This document shows, one piece after another, positions 8,449-16,744 of a stretch of DNA of 64,000 nucleotides. The position numbers and the translations under genes are program-made. The notes beneath the pieces are model-generated. The model worked only from the letters and a program-made list of their open reading frames with translations. It was not told the DNA's origin and made no database searches. Source of the DNA: AC-32 sp963728765 (GTDB lineage Bacteria > Actinomycetota > Thermoleophilia > Gaiellales > Gaiellaceae); the NCBI GenBank assembly GCA_963728765.1, contig CAVSKX010000001.1:744001-808000 (forward strand), written 5' to 3'. Positions within the stretch are counted from its first letter, which is position 1. Every line of letters begins with the position of its first letter.

Positions 8449-9023
8449 ATGACAAGGAGGCTCGGCTCGAGGACGTCGGCTCCGGGCTCGCGCCGGCGGC
8501 CTCGGTTGGTTCGTCGTCAACGTCGCCGAGGCCGCGTGGTTGCGGAACGACACATTCGGCGCGACGCTGCGTGTTCGAGGCGAGCGAGCGCGTGCTCCAG
8601 GAGCGGCCTGACCTCGAGCCGCGGCACTTCGGCCAGATCGGCTACACGTTGGCGGTGCTCGAGCCCGGGAAGCCGACTGGCATGTACCACGCGGAGTCGA
8701 GCCAGGAGGACTTCCTCGTGGTCGCCGGCGAGTGCCTGCTACTGATTGAAGAGCAGGAGCGGCCGCTCCGCGCCTGGGACTTCGTCCACTGCCCACCGGG
8801 CACGCGCCACACCTTCGTCGGCGCGAGAGACGGTCCGTGCGTGATCTTCATGACCGGCGCCCGCGACGAGGGCGGCTCAATTGTCTACCCGGTCTCGCAG
8901 ACGGCGCGGGCACGCGCCGCGGGCGTGGAAACGGAGACCCCGAAGCCGAGCGAGGCGTACGCGCCGTTCCCGCAGTGGCAACTCGGCCGGCCCGCTGCCT
9001 GGTCAGGGCTGCCCTGGAGCTGA
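8449..9023 (+). pseudogene. Cupin-domain protein with frameshifted N-terminus
   Basis: From about 8,571 the frame is intact and gives a clear cupin core: MYHAESSQEDFLVVAGECLL, then ERPLRAWDFVHCPPGTRHTF and GPCVIFMTGAR. These are the two cupin motifs with metal-binding His/Glu positions. The N-terminal part is spread over other frames (EARLEDVGSGLAPA, then GWFVVNVAEAAWLRNDTFGA). At least two single-base shifts, near 8,505 and 8,570, are needed. ATG at 8,449 with AAGGAG upstream is the probable original start. A shorter product from 8,571 could still fold as a cupin. Confidence 0.6.
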
Positions 9024-9133
9024 ACGAGCTCAGGCGACTAGAAGCGTCGCCCAAGGGAAGCCCTGGCCTAACCTCGCAGCCGCTACAGATTCTGCCGGTG
9101 CGGCCCGCGTACGCGGATGAGGATCGGGCGCGT

Positions 9134-9544
9134 CTACCGACGCGCGCGCTCGAGGCCGAGGCGGCGCAACGAGCGTTCGACATCGGGTACACGTGATCGG
9201 ATGCGGTCGAACTGCTGACCCGAGAGGAAGAGGAGTCGCATCGGCGTGCGCGCCACGACCGTGGCTGTCCGCTGTCCCGTCAGAAGGAGGCCAATCTCGC
9301 CGAACGCGTCGCCAGGGCCAAGAGCCTCGGTCGCCTCGCCGTCGTCGTTCAGCACATCGGCGTTCCCCTGCTCGACGAAGTAGACGGCGGTTCCGTAGTC
9401 GTCGACCGTAATGACCTTGGCACCCGCTTCGACCTCCACCTCGCTCAGCGCGTCCGCGAGCTCGTCGAGCTCCGAAGCAGGAAGATCGGCAAAGGCCGGG
9501 ACCGCGGCGATCCGACTTGTATCCACGACCACTGATCGTGCCAT
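9134..9544 (-). CDS. Stand-alone cyclic-nucleotide-binding-domain protein
   Basis: The 136-aa protein is a single cNMP-binding domain. FADLPASELDELADALSEVE is the N-terminal helix region, and GDAFGEIGLLLTGQRTATVV contains the phosphate-binding cassette (GEIxLL...R-T-A-T-V). There is no helix-turn-helix, so it is not a complete CRP-type regulator. Such short proteins are usually regulatory partners, but no partner is evident here. It is transcribed away from the decayed cupin and toward it at its 3' end. Its ATG is about 50 bp from the duplicated mqnC tail. Confidence 0.75.
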   Translation of the reverse strand: MARSVVVDTSRIAAVPAFADLPASELDELADALSEVEVEAGAKVITVDDYGTAVYFVEQGNADVLNDDGEATEALGPGDAFGEIGLLLTGQRTATVVARTPMRLLFLSGQQFDRIRSRVPDVERSLRRLGLERARR

Positions 9545-9595
9545 AGGATCAACCGAGAGCGCGCCGTCGACGGCCGCTAGCGCGTCGTCAGCGCA

Positions 9596-9644
9596 GCCGG
9601 TCGCTCCGCCCGGCGGTACTCGACCTCGTAGCCGAGCTGCCTCG
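9596..9644 (-). repeat. Second copy of the mqnC 3' end
   Basis: These 49 bp are identical to 10,643-10,691, the last coding part of mqnC. On the minus strand both encode RQLGYEVEYRRAERPAA. The reading continues ALTTR and a TAG here, against ALTP and a TAG in mqnC. A 138-bp element with 16-bp inverted ends and the metallo-beta-lactamase-fold gene lie between the two copies. Confidence 0.9.
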
Positions 9645-9651
9645 AAAACCT

Positions 9652-9789
9652 GGGGTCAGGTCTTGCACCGCAGCATTCTCGTGACGGATGCGTAATTAAG
9701 TTCACCCGGCCTGTGCAGATACCGGCACGGAACTGGCGCACTGCTCCTGGCGGCTTCGCGGCGCGTGTGTCGATGCAAGACCTGACCCC
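9652..9789. mobile_element. 138-bp MITE-like element with 16-bp inverted ends
   Basis: GGGGTCAGGTCTTGCA at 9,652-9,667 is matched by its exact reverse complement TGCAAGACCTGACCCC at 9,774-9,789. The 106 bp between them contain no gene. A small non-autonomous element is the simplest reading. Its left end lies 7 bp from the duplicated mqnC tail. I associate ends of the form GGGGTCAGGTC with REP/IS200-type elements in other bacteria, but that is recollection and not checked. Confidence 0.7.
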
Positions 9790-9799
9790 GGGTGTGAGC

Positions 9800-10624
9800 C
9801 TACTCCCCCGGAGGAAGGATCTCCTCGATTTCCCGGTCGACGTTGAAGCCGCGCATCTCCTCCTCGAGATCGGGCGAGGACTCTCGTGGCAGGGCGAAGG
9901 CCAGACCGGCCGCATGGGCCTCGTCGCGTGTTCCGCCGCGGGCCAGCTTGTCGATGACGGCCGTGTGCAGCGAGCGGAGGTAGCCAAGATCGGCCTCTGC
10001 GACGCCGAGGGCCTCTTCGGCCGAAAGCGGCGGGCCGTGCCCCGGGATCACCGTCTCTGGTGGGTCTTCGCGGAGCACATCGATCAAGCCCGCAAGGGTC
10101 AGCCGATACGCAGCCGGTGAGGTCGCGAAGGGAAACTCGACCGACGACAGGTAGTCGCCGACCAGGAGCAGTCCGAGCTCACGCAGGCGGAAGCCGCTGC
10201 CGTCCGGGGTGTGCCCCACCAGTGGAAACGTCTCCACGACGAAGGGGCCGAGCGCGACCGCCTTGCCGCGCACGAAGCTCCGGTCGACGCGCGGGGGTCC
10301 CGAGGAGACGAAGCCGAGCGCGTCCACGGCGCGCTGGACGGACTTCTCGGCCGCGCCGGATGTCACCTTCTCTGCCGTCTCCTCGCCCATCGCGACCGCC
10401 GCATCGGGAAACCCGCCGATGCCGCAGACGTGATCCCAGTCGCCGTGCGTTATCAGCACCTGCCGGACCGGAGCGCCGAGCTCCACGGCCCTGCGGTCGA
10501 TCCCCGCCACCTCGTCTGCCGTGATCGCCGGGTCGACGACGAGCGATTCGGCCTCGCCGACGACTAGCAGCGACGTCGTCTCCCAGAGGAACCCCTCGAA
10601 TCGTTCCCAGGGAGGTCTCGGCAT
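9800..10624 (-). CDS. Metallo-beta-lactamase-fold hydrolase
   Basis: The 274-aa protein has the MBL fold order. The first metal motif is THGDWDH (His60, Asp62, Asp64, His65), then HTPDGSGF with a His near residue 140, GDYLSSVEF, and a late VIPGHGPPLS with a His near residue 202. The first motif is HxDxDH where HxHxDH is usual. ATG is 2 nt after the mqnC stop, so it should be cotranscribed with mqnC. The substrate is unknown. The gene, together with the element at 9,652-9,789, lies between two copies of the mqnC 3' end, so it may have arrived with that insertion. Confidence 0.8.
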   Translation of the reverse strand: MPRPPWERFEGFLWETTSLLVVGEAESLVVDPAITADEVAGIDRRAVELGAPVRQVLITHGDWDHVCGIGGFPDAAVAMGEETAEKVTSGAAEKSVQRAVDALGFVSSGPPRVDRSFVRGKAVALGPFVVETFPLVGHTPDGSGFRLRELGLLLVGDYLSSVEFPFATSPAAYRLTLAGLIDVLREDPPETVIPGHGPPLSAEEALGVAEADLGYLRSLHTAVIDKLARGGTRDEAHAAGLAFALPRESSPDLEEEMRGFNVDREIEEILPPGE

Positions 10625-10626
10625 CG

Positions 10627-11655
10627 CTACGGCGTCAGTGCCGCCGGTCGCTCCGCCCGGCGGTACTCGACCTCGTAGCCGAGCTGCCTCGGGATCGCAA
10701 GCAGGCCCTCGAGGTCGAGCTCGATCCGCGCACCCGCCTTCTGCGTGACCTCGTCCTCGATCGGCAGGTCGAAGTCGTCTGCGCCGTAGCCGAGGGCGCG
10801 GAAAGCCTCCTCGTTCTGCGTCAGCACCGACGTGCGGATGTGCTCGACGTTGTCGAGGAAGATCCGGCTCAACGCGATCCAGCGCCAGTACTCCTGCGGC
10901 GAGATCTCGCGCCCGCCGAACGCGGTGCCGTAGGGCTTGTACGTCCAGCAGAGGAACGAGAAGAGGCCGCCGGTCTCGTCCTGGAAGTCGCGCGTGCGCT
11001 GCAGGTGCTCGAGCCGCTCGTCGAGGGTCTCGTCGAAGCCGATCACCATCGTGGCCGTCGTGCGGAGGCCGGACTCGACGATCGCGCGCTGCGCGTCGAA
11101 GTAGTCGGCGACGGTGTACTTCCACTTGGCGTGCCGCGCGCGGAAGTCCTCGGTGAGGATCTCGCTTCCCCCGCCGGTGACCCAGTGCACGCCCGCGTCG
11201 CGGAGCCGCGCGGCCGCCTCCTCGTAGGAGAGCTTCGCCCGGTCGGCGAGGAACACGAACTCCGCGACCGTCAGCGCGTAGAACTCGACGCGCTCGCCGT
11301 AGCGCTCCCGCACCGAGGCGAACAGGTCGCAGTAGTAGTCCAGCGGCAGCTTCGGGTTGAAGCCGCCGTTGAAGCCGACGAGGTCGCCGCCGAACTCGAG
11401 CAGCTCGTCGATCTTCGCGAACACGTCCTCGCGCGAGAGCACGTAGCCGCCTGCCTGGTTCGGCAGGACATAGAACGCGCAGTAGTCGCACTGGGCGACG
11501 CAGACGTTCGTGTAGTTGATGATCCTCATGACCATGTACGTCGCGCGGTTCGGGTCGTGGTAGCGCGCCCGCACCTCGCCCGCGAGCCGCTTCAGCTCCT
11601 CGTCGTCCGCTCGGAGCCAGAGCTCCCGCGCCTCGTCGACGGAAATCCGGCTCAC
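10627..11655 (-). CDS. mqnC: Cyclic dehypoxanthine futalosine synthase MqnC (radical SAM)
   Basis: The protein has the radical SAM cluster motif Cys52-x3-Cys56-x2-Cys59 within NYTNVCVAQCDYCAFY. It also has FNGGFNPKLPLDYYCDLF and HWVTGGGSEILTEDFR, matching MqnC, which cyclises the futalosine-derived intermediate in menaquinone synthesis. The GTG at 11,655 (SRISVDEARELW) is preferred. A longer frame starts at 11,703, but its first 16 codons run through the hairpin at 11,667-11,706. Length of 342 aa fits the family. Its last 49 coding bases recur identically at 9,596-9,644. Confidence 0.87.
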   Translation of the reverse strand: MSRISVDEARELWLRADDEELKRLAGEVRARYHDPNRATYMVMRIINYTNVCVAQCDYCAFYVLPNQAGGYVLSREDVFAKIDELLEFGGDLVGFNGGFNPKLPLDYYCDLFASVRERYGERVEFYALTVAEFVFLADRAKLSYEEAAARLRDAGVHWVTGGGSEILTEDFRARHAKWKYTVADYFDAQRAIVESGLRTTATMVIGFDETLDERLEHLQRTRDFQDETGGLFSFLCWTYKPYGTAFGGREISPQEYWRWIALSRIFLDNVEHIRTSVLTQNEEAFRALGYGADDFDLPIEDEVTQKAGARIELDLEGLLAIPRQLGYEVEYRRAERPAALTP

Positions 11656-11666
11656 GTCCCTGACCG

Positions 11667-11706
11667 CCTTTGGCTCCCGCCCGGCGGAGCCGGGCTCCGC
11701 CAAAGG
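11667..11706. repeat. 40-bp inverted repeat between two radical SAM genes
   Basis: CCTTTGGC at 11,667 pairs with GCCAAAGG at 11,699. Inside, a second pairing GGAGCCGGGCTCC is possible. It lies in the 148-bp gap between the upstream radical SAM gene and mqnC. No T-run follows on either strand, so a simple intrinsic terminator is not supported. It may be another dispersed palindrome. Confidence 0.55.
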
Positions 11707-11803
11707 ATCGCGCCGCTGGCCGCGCTCTGTCGGAGGTCCCGTGCGTCATGCACTGTGACCTCCTCCGCCGCTCGCCAGCGACGCGTCAGGAACGTGAGCA
11801 AGC

Positions 11804-13108
11804 TCACGCGAGCACGTCCATGAAGGAGCTGACCGAGAAGACCGCCTTGCCGACGCCCGGCTCTCCGTAGCCCGGCGGCGGCTGCAGGCCGTTCCGCGCG
11901 AGCGCCTCGCGGTAGGCGCCGAGCAGCCGCACGTGGTACTCGAGCGGCGCGCCGTCCGGGTTGTCGCGCCCCAGCGGGGTCGTCGGCTCGGGGCACCAGG
12001 TCGTGAAGCGCGGCGTCACGCCGTGGCTCATGAAGTAGTCGAGCCCCTCGACCGTGGACGCGATCGCCTCGTCGATGCTCTCGAACCCGAACGGCCGGGC
12101 CAGCTCGACGCCGGCCACGAAGTTCGGGATCACGTTCGCCGGGCCGAAGACGTCCGCCGCGTCGAGGATCCGGCGGTGCCACTCCTCGCGGCCGACATAG
12201 CGCTGCTTGCCAGGCGAGATCAGCGAGAAGAGCCGCTTGTCCCAGACCTCGTAGTTCGGGTGGTAGATCGAGATGCCGTAGTCCTTGAAGCGCTGCGCGT
12301 CGCCCTTCGGCAGGGCCTGCGCGACGACCTTGCCGATCCAGCGGCCGGGGAACCGCTCCTCGATCGCCTGTGCGTAGCGGCCGTAGAAGTCGGCCTCAGC
12401 GAGGCTCTCGACGGTCGAGGTGACGGAGCCGCCGGTGAGCGTGTACGCGTGCGAGGCGCCGTCGTCGTAGCGGTCGATCAGCTCGAGCGCCTCGAGCACG
12501 TCCTCGACCGGCTTCACGCCGGTGTACGGACGGCCCGCTCTCTTGTGCTGGCGCCAGTTGTGGTTGATGTCGCAGAAGCCGCACTCCTCGTGCGCGCCGA
12601 AGTACTGGCAGAGGCGCAGCACGGTCAGGTAGATCAGGTAACCCCACTCGATCGTCGGCGCGGTCTCCATCACCGTCTTTCCGTTCGCCAGCGTGTGGCG
12701 GTAGTACTCGGGCATCGGCGGCAGCGCCACCTCCGCCACCTCGGTGCCTTCGAGCAACAGCCGTAGCCCACCGTCGCCGCGCGCGACGCGGTACGGCGAG
12801 TCGGGGTTGACGCGTACCGAGACGATCGTTCGCCGCAGCCCGTGCGGCCCGGCGGTCAGCGCGAGCTCCTCCGGCGGCCGCTGGAGCGCGGCTGCGCCGA
12901 GCTCCGTGAGCGGCTTCTGGTCGAACGAGAAGATGAAGTACGACTTGGGCTTGACTGCGCCGTCGAGGTTCTCGGTCAGCGCCGAGTCGTCGAACGCCAT
13001 TCCGGTCCGGAGCAGGTCCTCCTTCAGCACCGCCTCGGGCGGAATCTCCGGAAAGCGCTCGATCAGCCCCTGGACGAGCTCTGTGCGGGTGCCCACGGTT
13101 GCGCTCAT
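11804..13108 (-). CDS. Radical SAM enzyme with Cx8CxxC cluster motif
   Basis: The 434-aa protein has a candidate [4Fe-4S]-binding triad Cys167-x8-Cys176-x2-Cys179 in LCQYFGAHEECGFCDINHNW, followed by YTLTGGSVTS, which matches the GGE-type SAM-binding strand position. The Cx8CxxC spacing differs from the canonical Cx3Cx2C. The N-terminal 150 residues are not a standard radical SAM part and look like an extra domain. It stands 148 bp upstream of mqnC on the same strand. A role in menaquinone synthesis (possibly in place of, or in addition to, MqnE) is only an inference. I do not recognise a named family. Confidence 0.75.
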   Translation of the reverse strand: MSATVGTRTELVQGLIERFPEIPPEAVLKEDLLRTGMAFDDSALTENLDGAVKPKSYFIFSFDQKPLTELGAAALQRPPEELALTAGPHGLRRTIVSVRVNPDSPYRVARGDGGLRLLLEGTEVAEVALPPMPEYYRHTLANGKTVMETAPTIEWGYLIYLTVLRLCQYFGAHEECGFCDINHNWRQHKRAGRPYTGVKPVEDVLEALELIDRYDDGASHAYTLTGGSVTSTVESLAEADFYGRYAQAIEERFPGRWIGKVVAQALPKGDAQRFKDYGISIYHPNYEVWDKRLFSLISPGKQRYVGREEWHRRILDAADVFGPANVIPNFVAGVELARPFGFESIDEAIASTVEGLDYFMSHGVTPRFTTWCPEPTTPLGRDNPDGAPLEYHVRLLGAYREALARNGLQPPPGYGEPGVGKAVFSVSSFMDVLA

Positions 13109-13189
13109 AGCCGGAACCTACCTTTACGAAATCCTCACTGCGACGCGTTGGACAGCTTCGGAGTCCGTAGCTACGGTGGCCGACGGGTC

Positions 13190-14989
13190 GTGCTCCGCCG
13201 AATCCTCATCGGAGCCCTGCTGGCAAGCGTCGTCGCCGCCTTTGCGGCGCCGGCGCGCGCCGCCACGCAGGTGCTGATGCCGAACGTGAGCTACAAGCGC
13301 ACGGTCCAGTTCACCGCGCACGGGCCCGTCGTCCTGAACGTGGTGACGACACCGCGGCCGGGCGGCCTCTACCAGCTCAAGCCGCTGCTCTCCAACAACA
13401 CGATCGTGGGCACGGAGCGGGTGACGGACATGCAGAAGGACGTCTCCGGCACCGCGACCGTCGTCGGCGTCAACGGCGACCTCTTCAACGTCAAGGACGG
13501 CCACCCGAGCGGGATGCTGATGCAGGACAGCGTGCTGCAGAGCCCGCCCTACCGCTTCCGGTCGAGCGTCGGGATCACGAGCGACGGACGCCTGAACGTT
13601 CAGCGCGTCGGCTTCTTCGGCTACTGGCAGGGACTGGGCCAGCGGCGGCCGTTGACAGGGCTGAACCAGCCTCCGCGCGGCGACGGCACCTCGCTCTTCA
13701 CGCCCGCCTGGGGCGCGACGACGCCGACGATCCCCGGGGTCGTCGAGGCGGTCCTGCAGCCATTCCCACCGGCCGTGCCGGGAGGCGAGCTCGCCGGGAC
13801 AGTCTCGTTCCAGCACGGCGGCGGCGGCACGCCGATCCCGCGCGGCGGGGCAGTGCTCCTTTCCCGCGGTTCGCAGGTGGCCAAGCTCCAGCAGGAGGCT
13901 CCGGCCGGGACGCAGGTCCTCACGCGGCTGACGCTCTCCCCGGACTGGCTCGCGAGCGGCGTGACCGACGCGCTCGGCGGCGGCCCGGTAATCGTCCGCA
14001 ACGGCAAGGCCGTCTGGACCGCCGGCGAGGACTTCCTGCCGACCCAGCTCGGCCCGCGCAACCCGCGCACCGCGGTCGGCCAGCGCCGCGACGGGAAGAT
14101 CATCCTGCTCGCCGTCGACGGGCGCCGCCGCGGCTTCAGCGTCGGCATGACGAACTGGGAGCTCGCCCAGGCAATGGTGCGGCTCGGCGCCGTCACCGCC
14201 TCGGCGCTCGACGGGGGTAGCTCGACCACGATGGCCTTCGACGGCAAGCTGCTCAACCGGCCGTCCGACCGCGGCGGTGAGCGACCGGTCGCGGAGACGC
14301 TCGCCGTGCTCTACAGCGGCGTCTACGCGCCGACGCCCGCACTGCCGGTCGTCTCCCCGAACGGCGACGGGATCGCTGAGCGGCAGCAGCTCTCGTACAA
14401 GGTGGTGCGCACCTCGAACGTGACCGCGAGCCTCGTGGGCCCCGGCGGCGTGACCGCCTTCACGGACACCGGCGCGCGCGAGCCCGGCGTCACCAGCTTC
14501 CAGTGGCCGAGCATGAGCAAGAAGAAGCAACGTGGACAGGCCGTTCACGGCGCCAGGAAGATCCGCGGGCGCTGGTTCCGCACGCTGCAGGGCGAGCCGC
14601 TCGGGCGCTGGCGCTGGGTCGTCTCGGCGACCGACACAGACGGGCAGAAATCCTCGGTCGAGCGCGCCTTCTGGCTGAACGACACGCTCGGGTTCATCCG
14701 CGTCGCGCCGCGGTCGGTGAAGCTGCGGAAGAAGACACGAACCGCGGTCGTGGCGCGCTTCAAGCTCGCCTACCCCGCGCGCGTCACGCCCTCGATCTGG
14801 ACGCCGCGCGGGACGCTCATCCGCCGGCTGCCGGCGAGGAACCTCGCCGCCGGCACCCGGGCCATCGCCTGGAGCGGCCGCTTCCAGAACGGCCGGCTCG
14901 TCTACCGCGGCACGTATGTGTTCAAGATCTTTGCGCAGAACTTGTACGGCCCGGTCGACCTGACCCAGCGCTTCGTCGTCCGGCGCTAG
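13190..14989 (+). CDS. Secreted NAGPA-domain (phosphodiester glycosidase-like) protein with FlgD-like tail
   Basis: The 599-aa product from GTG at 13,190 starts with a signal peptide (RRILIGALLASVVAAFAAPA, then RAA). Residues about 60-380 look like an NAGPA-type domain: VVGVNGDLFN, GGGPVIVRNGK, RTAVGQRRDGKIILLAVDGR and SALDGGSSTTM are its typical landmarks. Such domains act on phosphodiester-linked sugars outside the cell. From about residue 385 an SPNGDG-type motif begins (VVSPNGDGIAERQQLSYKV), followed by FlgD-like beta repeats (WSGRFQNGRLVYRGTY). It is divergent from the radical SAM gene with an 81-bp gap containing the palindrome CCGTAGCTACGG. Confidence 0.8.
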   Translation: MLRRILIGALLASVVAAFAAPARAATQVLMPNVSYKRTVQFTAHGPVVLNVVTTPRPGGLYQLKPLLSNNTIVGTERVTDMQKDVSGTATVVGVNGDLFNVKDGHPSGMLMQDSVLQSPPYRFRSSVGITSDGRLNVQRVGFFGYWQGLGQRRPLTGLNQPPRGDGTSLFTPAWGATTPTIPGVVEAVLQPFPPAVPGGELAGTVSFQHGGGGTPIPRGGAVLLSRGSQVAKLQQEAPAGTQVLTRLTLSPDWLASGVTDALGGGPVIVRNGKAVWTAGEDFLPTQLGPRNPRTAVGQRRDGKIILLAVDGRRRGFSVGMTNWELAQAMVRLGAVTASALDGGSSTTMAFDGKLLNRPSDRGGERPVAETLAVLYSGVYAPTPALPVVSPNGDGIAERQQLSYKVVRTSNVTASLVGPGGVTAFTDTGAREPGVTSFQWPSMSKKKQRGQAVHGARKIRGRWFRTLQGEPLGRWRWVVSATDTDGQKSSVERAFWLNDTLGFIRVAPRSVKLRKKTRTAVVARFKLAYPARVTPSIWTPRGTLIRRLPARNLAAGTRAIAWSGRFQNGRLVYRGTYVFKIFAQNLYGPVDLTQRFVVRR

Positions 14990-15002
14990 CCCGTCGCGAA
15001 CA

Positions 15003-15008
15003 TAGACT
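15003..15008 (+). promoter_or_regulatory. Possible -10 box (TAGACT) before the DedA gene
   Basis: TAGACT ends 6 nt before the GTG of the DedA-family gene, in the 25-bp gap after the NAGPA gene. The position would give a leaderless transcript. No -35 is recognisable. Confidence 0.35.
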
Positions 15009-15014
15009 CGCGCG

Positions 15015-15665
15015 GTGCTCGTCGCGTCGATCTCGGGCTCCGTCACCTCCTTCGTCGGCGATCACGGGGTCTACGCGGTCTTCCTGCTGATGGCGATCGA
15101 CGCCGTCTTCCCGGCCGCGAGCGAGCTCGTGATGGTCTACGCGGGCGCGCTCGCGTCCGGCGCCTTCGCGTCCCAGCAGGTCGTCCTCTTCGGCCACGAG
15201 ATCGAGTCGGGCTTCGGCGCCTACGTGACGATGTCGCTGTCCGGCACGCTCGGCTACCTCGTGGGCGCGCTCGCCGGCTGGGCCATCGGCCTCTACGGGG
15301 GCCGGCCGCTGGTGGAGAGGCGCGGACGCCTGCTGCACCTCGGGCCGGAGCGGTTCGACCGCGCCGAGCGCTGGTTCGACCGTCACGACCGCTGGGCGGT
15401 GCTGCTCGGCCGGGTGACGCCGGTCGTGCGCTCCTTCGTCTCGATCCCCGCCGGGATCTTCGAGATGCCGCTCGCCCCGTACACGCTGTTCACGCTGATC
15501 GGCTCGGCGCTCTGGGCGTTCGCATTCGCGGCGATCGGGTACGCCGTCGGCAGCAACTACGAGCGCTTCCACCACTTCTTCGACATCGCGCTCGTGGCAG
15601 GAGCGGCGGCTCTGGTGCTGTACCTGGTAGTTCGGCGAGTCTCTAGACTCAAACGCGCATCGTGA
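15015..15665 (+). CDS. DedA/SNARE-associated family membrane protein
   Basis: The 216-aa protein has the DedA pattern: hydrophobic segments near residues 17-45, 70-95, 150-180 and 190-210, an acidic position in DAVFPAASELVM, and the hallmark GRVTPVVRSFVSIPAG near residues 136-151. DedA proteins are inner-membrane lipid or polyprenyl-phosphate flippases in several bacteria, which would suit the neighbouring surface-glycan genes. Its tail overlaps the start of the aminotransferase by 4 bp, so the two are probably coupled. Confidence 0.85.
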   Translation: MLVASISGSVTSFVGDHGVYAVFLLMAIDAVFPAASELVMVYAGALASGAFASQQVVLFGHEIESGFGAYVTMSLSGTLGYLVGALAGWAIGLYGGRPLVERRGRLLHLGPERFDRAERWFDRHDRWAVLLGRVTPVVRSFVSIPAGIFEMPLAPYTLFTLIGSALWAFAFAAIGYAVGSNYERFHHFFDIALVAGAAALVLYLVVRRVSRLKRAS

Positions 15666-16744
15666 CCCAAGTTCCGCTCGTAGACGTCAAGGCTCAGTAC
15701 GAGCGCCTCATCCCCGAGATCGTCGAGCGGATGCGAGAGGTGCTCGACTCGGGCACCTTCATCCTCGGGCCGAACGTGACCGCGTTCGAGGAGGAGGCCG
15801 CGGCCTACCTCGGCGTGCCGCGCACGGTCGGCGTCGCGAACGGCACCGACGCGCTCGTGCTCGCCCTGGACGCGATGGACGTCGGGCCCGGCGACGAGGT
15901 GATCTGCCCGTCGTTCACGTTCTACGCGACCGCCGAGGCGATTGCCCGGCGCGGCGCGACCCCGGTCTTCGCCGACATCGACCCGGTCACGCTCAACCTC
16001 GACCCCGAGGACGTGGCCGCGCGCGTCACCGACCGCACGCGCGCGCTGATGCCGGTGCACCTGTTCGGGCGCGTGATGCCGCTCGAGGGGCTGGCCGGGC
16101 TCGGGCTGCCGATCGTCGAGGACGCGGCCCAGGCGTTCGGCGCCGAGGGCGTGGCGAAGGTCGGCGCGCTCGCGACGTTCAGCTTCTTCCCGACGAAGAA
16201 CCTCTTCGCCCTCGGCGACGGCGGCCTCGTGGCGGCCACGGACGAGGGGCTCGCCGACCGCGTCAAGCTGCTGCGCTTCCACGGCTCGAAGGAGAAGAAG
16301 AACTTCGAGGCGGTCGGCTACAACTCGCGCCTCGACGAGCTGCAGGCCGCGGTTCTGCGCCTCTTCATGGGCGAGATCTCGGGCTGGAACGAGGCGCGCC
16401 GCGAGGCTGCTGCCCGCTACGAGGAGCTGGGCCTGGGCGACCTCTGCGAGCTGCCCACCGACGAGGCCGGGCACGTGTACCACATGTACGTCCTCCGCAC
16501 GCCCGACCGCGACCGCTTCCGCGAGGCGCTTTCGGAGGCCGGGATCGCGAATGCGTCGTACTACGTCGTCCCGCTCCACCTCCAGCCGGCACTGCGCTAC
16601 CTCGGCTGGAAGGAGGGCTCGCTCCCGGAGACGGAGAAGGCCGCTGCCGAGAACCTCGCGCTGCCGATGTGGGCGGGGATCCCTGCCGAGACGCAGGAGC
16701 GCGTGGTGAGTGTGATCCGCGAGGCCGCCGCGGTGCGCGCGTGA
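15662..16744 (+). CDS. DegT/DnrJ/EryC1-family sugar aminotransferase
   Basis: The 360-aa PLP enzyme has the family landmarks NGTDALVLAL, EVICPSFTFYATAEAI, EDAAQAFGA and FSFFPTKNLFALGDGG, with Lys179 as the Schiff-base lysine. These enzymes transaminate nucleotide-linked keto sugars. The next gene is a CapD/FlaA1-type 4,6-dehydratase, so the pair probably makes an amino sugar for the surface polysaccharide. GTG start overlaps the DedA stop. A TAGACT box at 15,644 lies inside the DedA 3' end and could give extra transcription. Confidence 0.9.
   Translation: MTQVPLVDVKAQYERLIPEIVERMREVLDSGTFILGPNVTAFEEEAAAYLGVPRTVGVANGTDALVLALDAMDVGPGDEVICPSFTFYATAEAIARRGATPVFADIDPVTLNLDPEDVAARVTDRTRALMPVHLFGRVMPLEGLAGLGLPIVEDAAQAFGAEGVAKVGALATFSFFPTKNLFALGDGGLVAATDEGLADRVKLLRFHGSKEKKNFEAVGYNSRLDELQAAVLRLFMGEISGWNEARREAAARYEELGLGDLCELPTDEAGHVYHMYVLRTPDRDRFREALSEAGIANASYYVVPLHLQPALRYLGWKEGSLPETEKAAAENLALPMWAGIPAETQERVVSVIREAAAVRA

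Noticed and set aside
13124..15046. A 640-codon minus-strand frame across the NAGPA gene
   Set aside because: It is an antisense shadow produced by high third-position GC. The plus strand has a signal peptide and clear domains, and the minus product is low-complexity Arg/Ala/Asp sequence.
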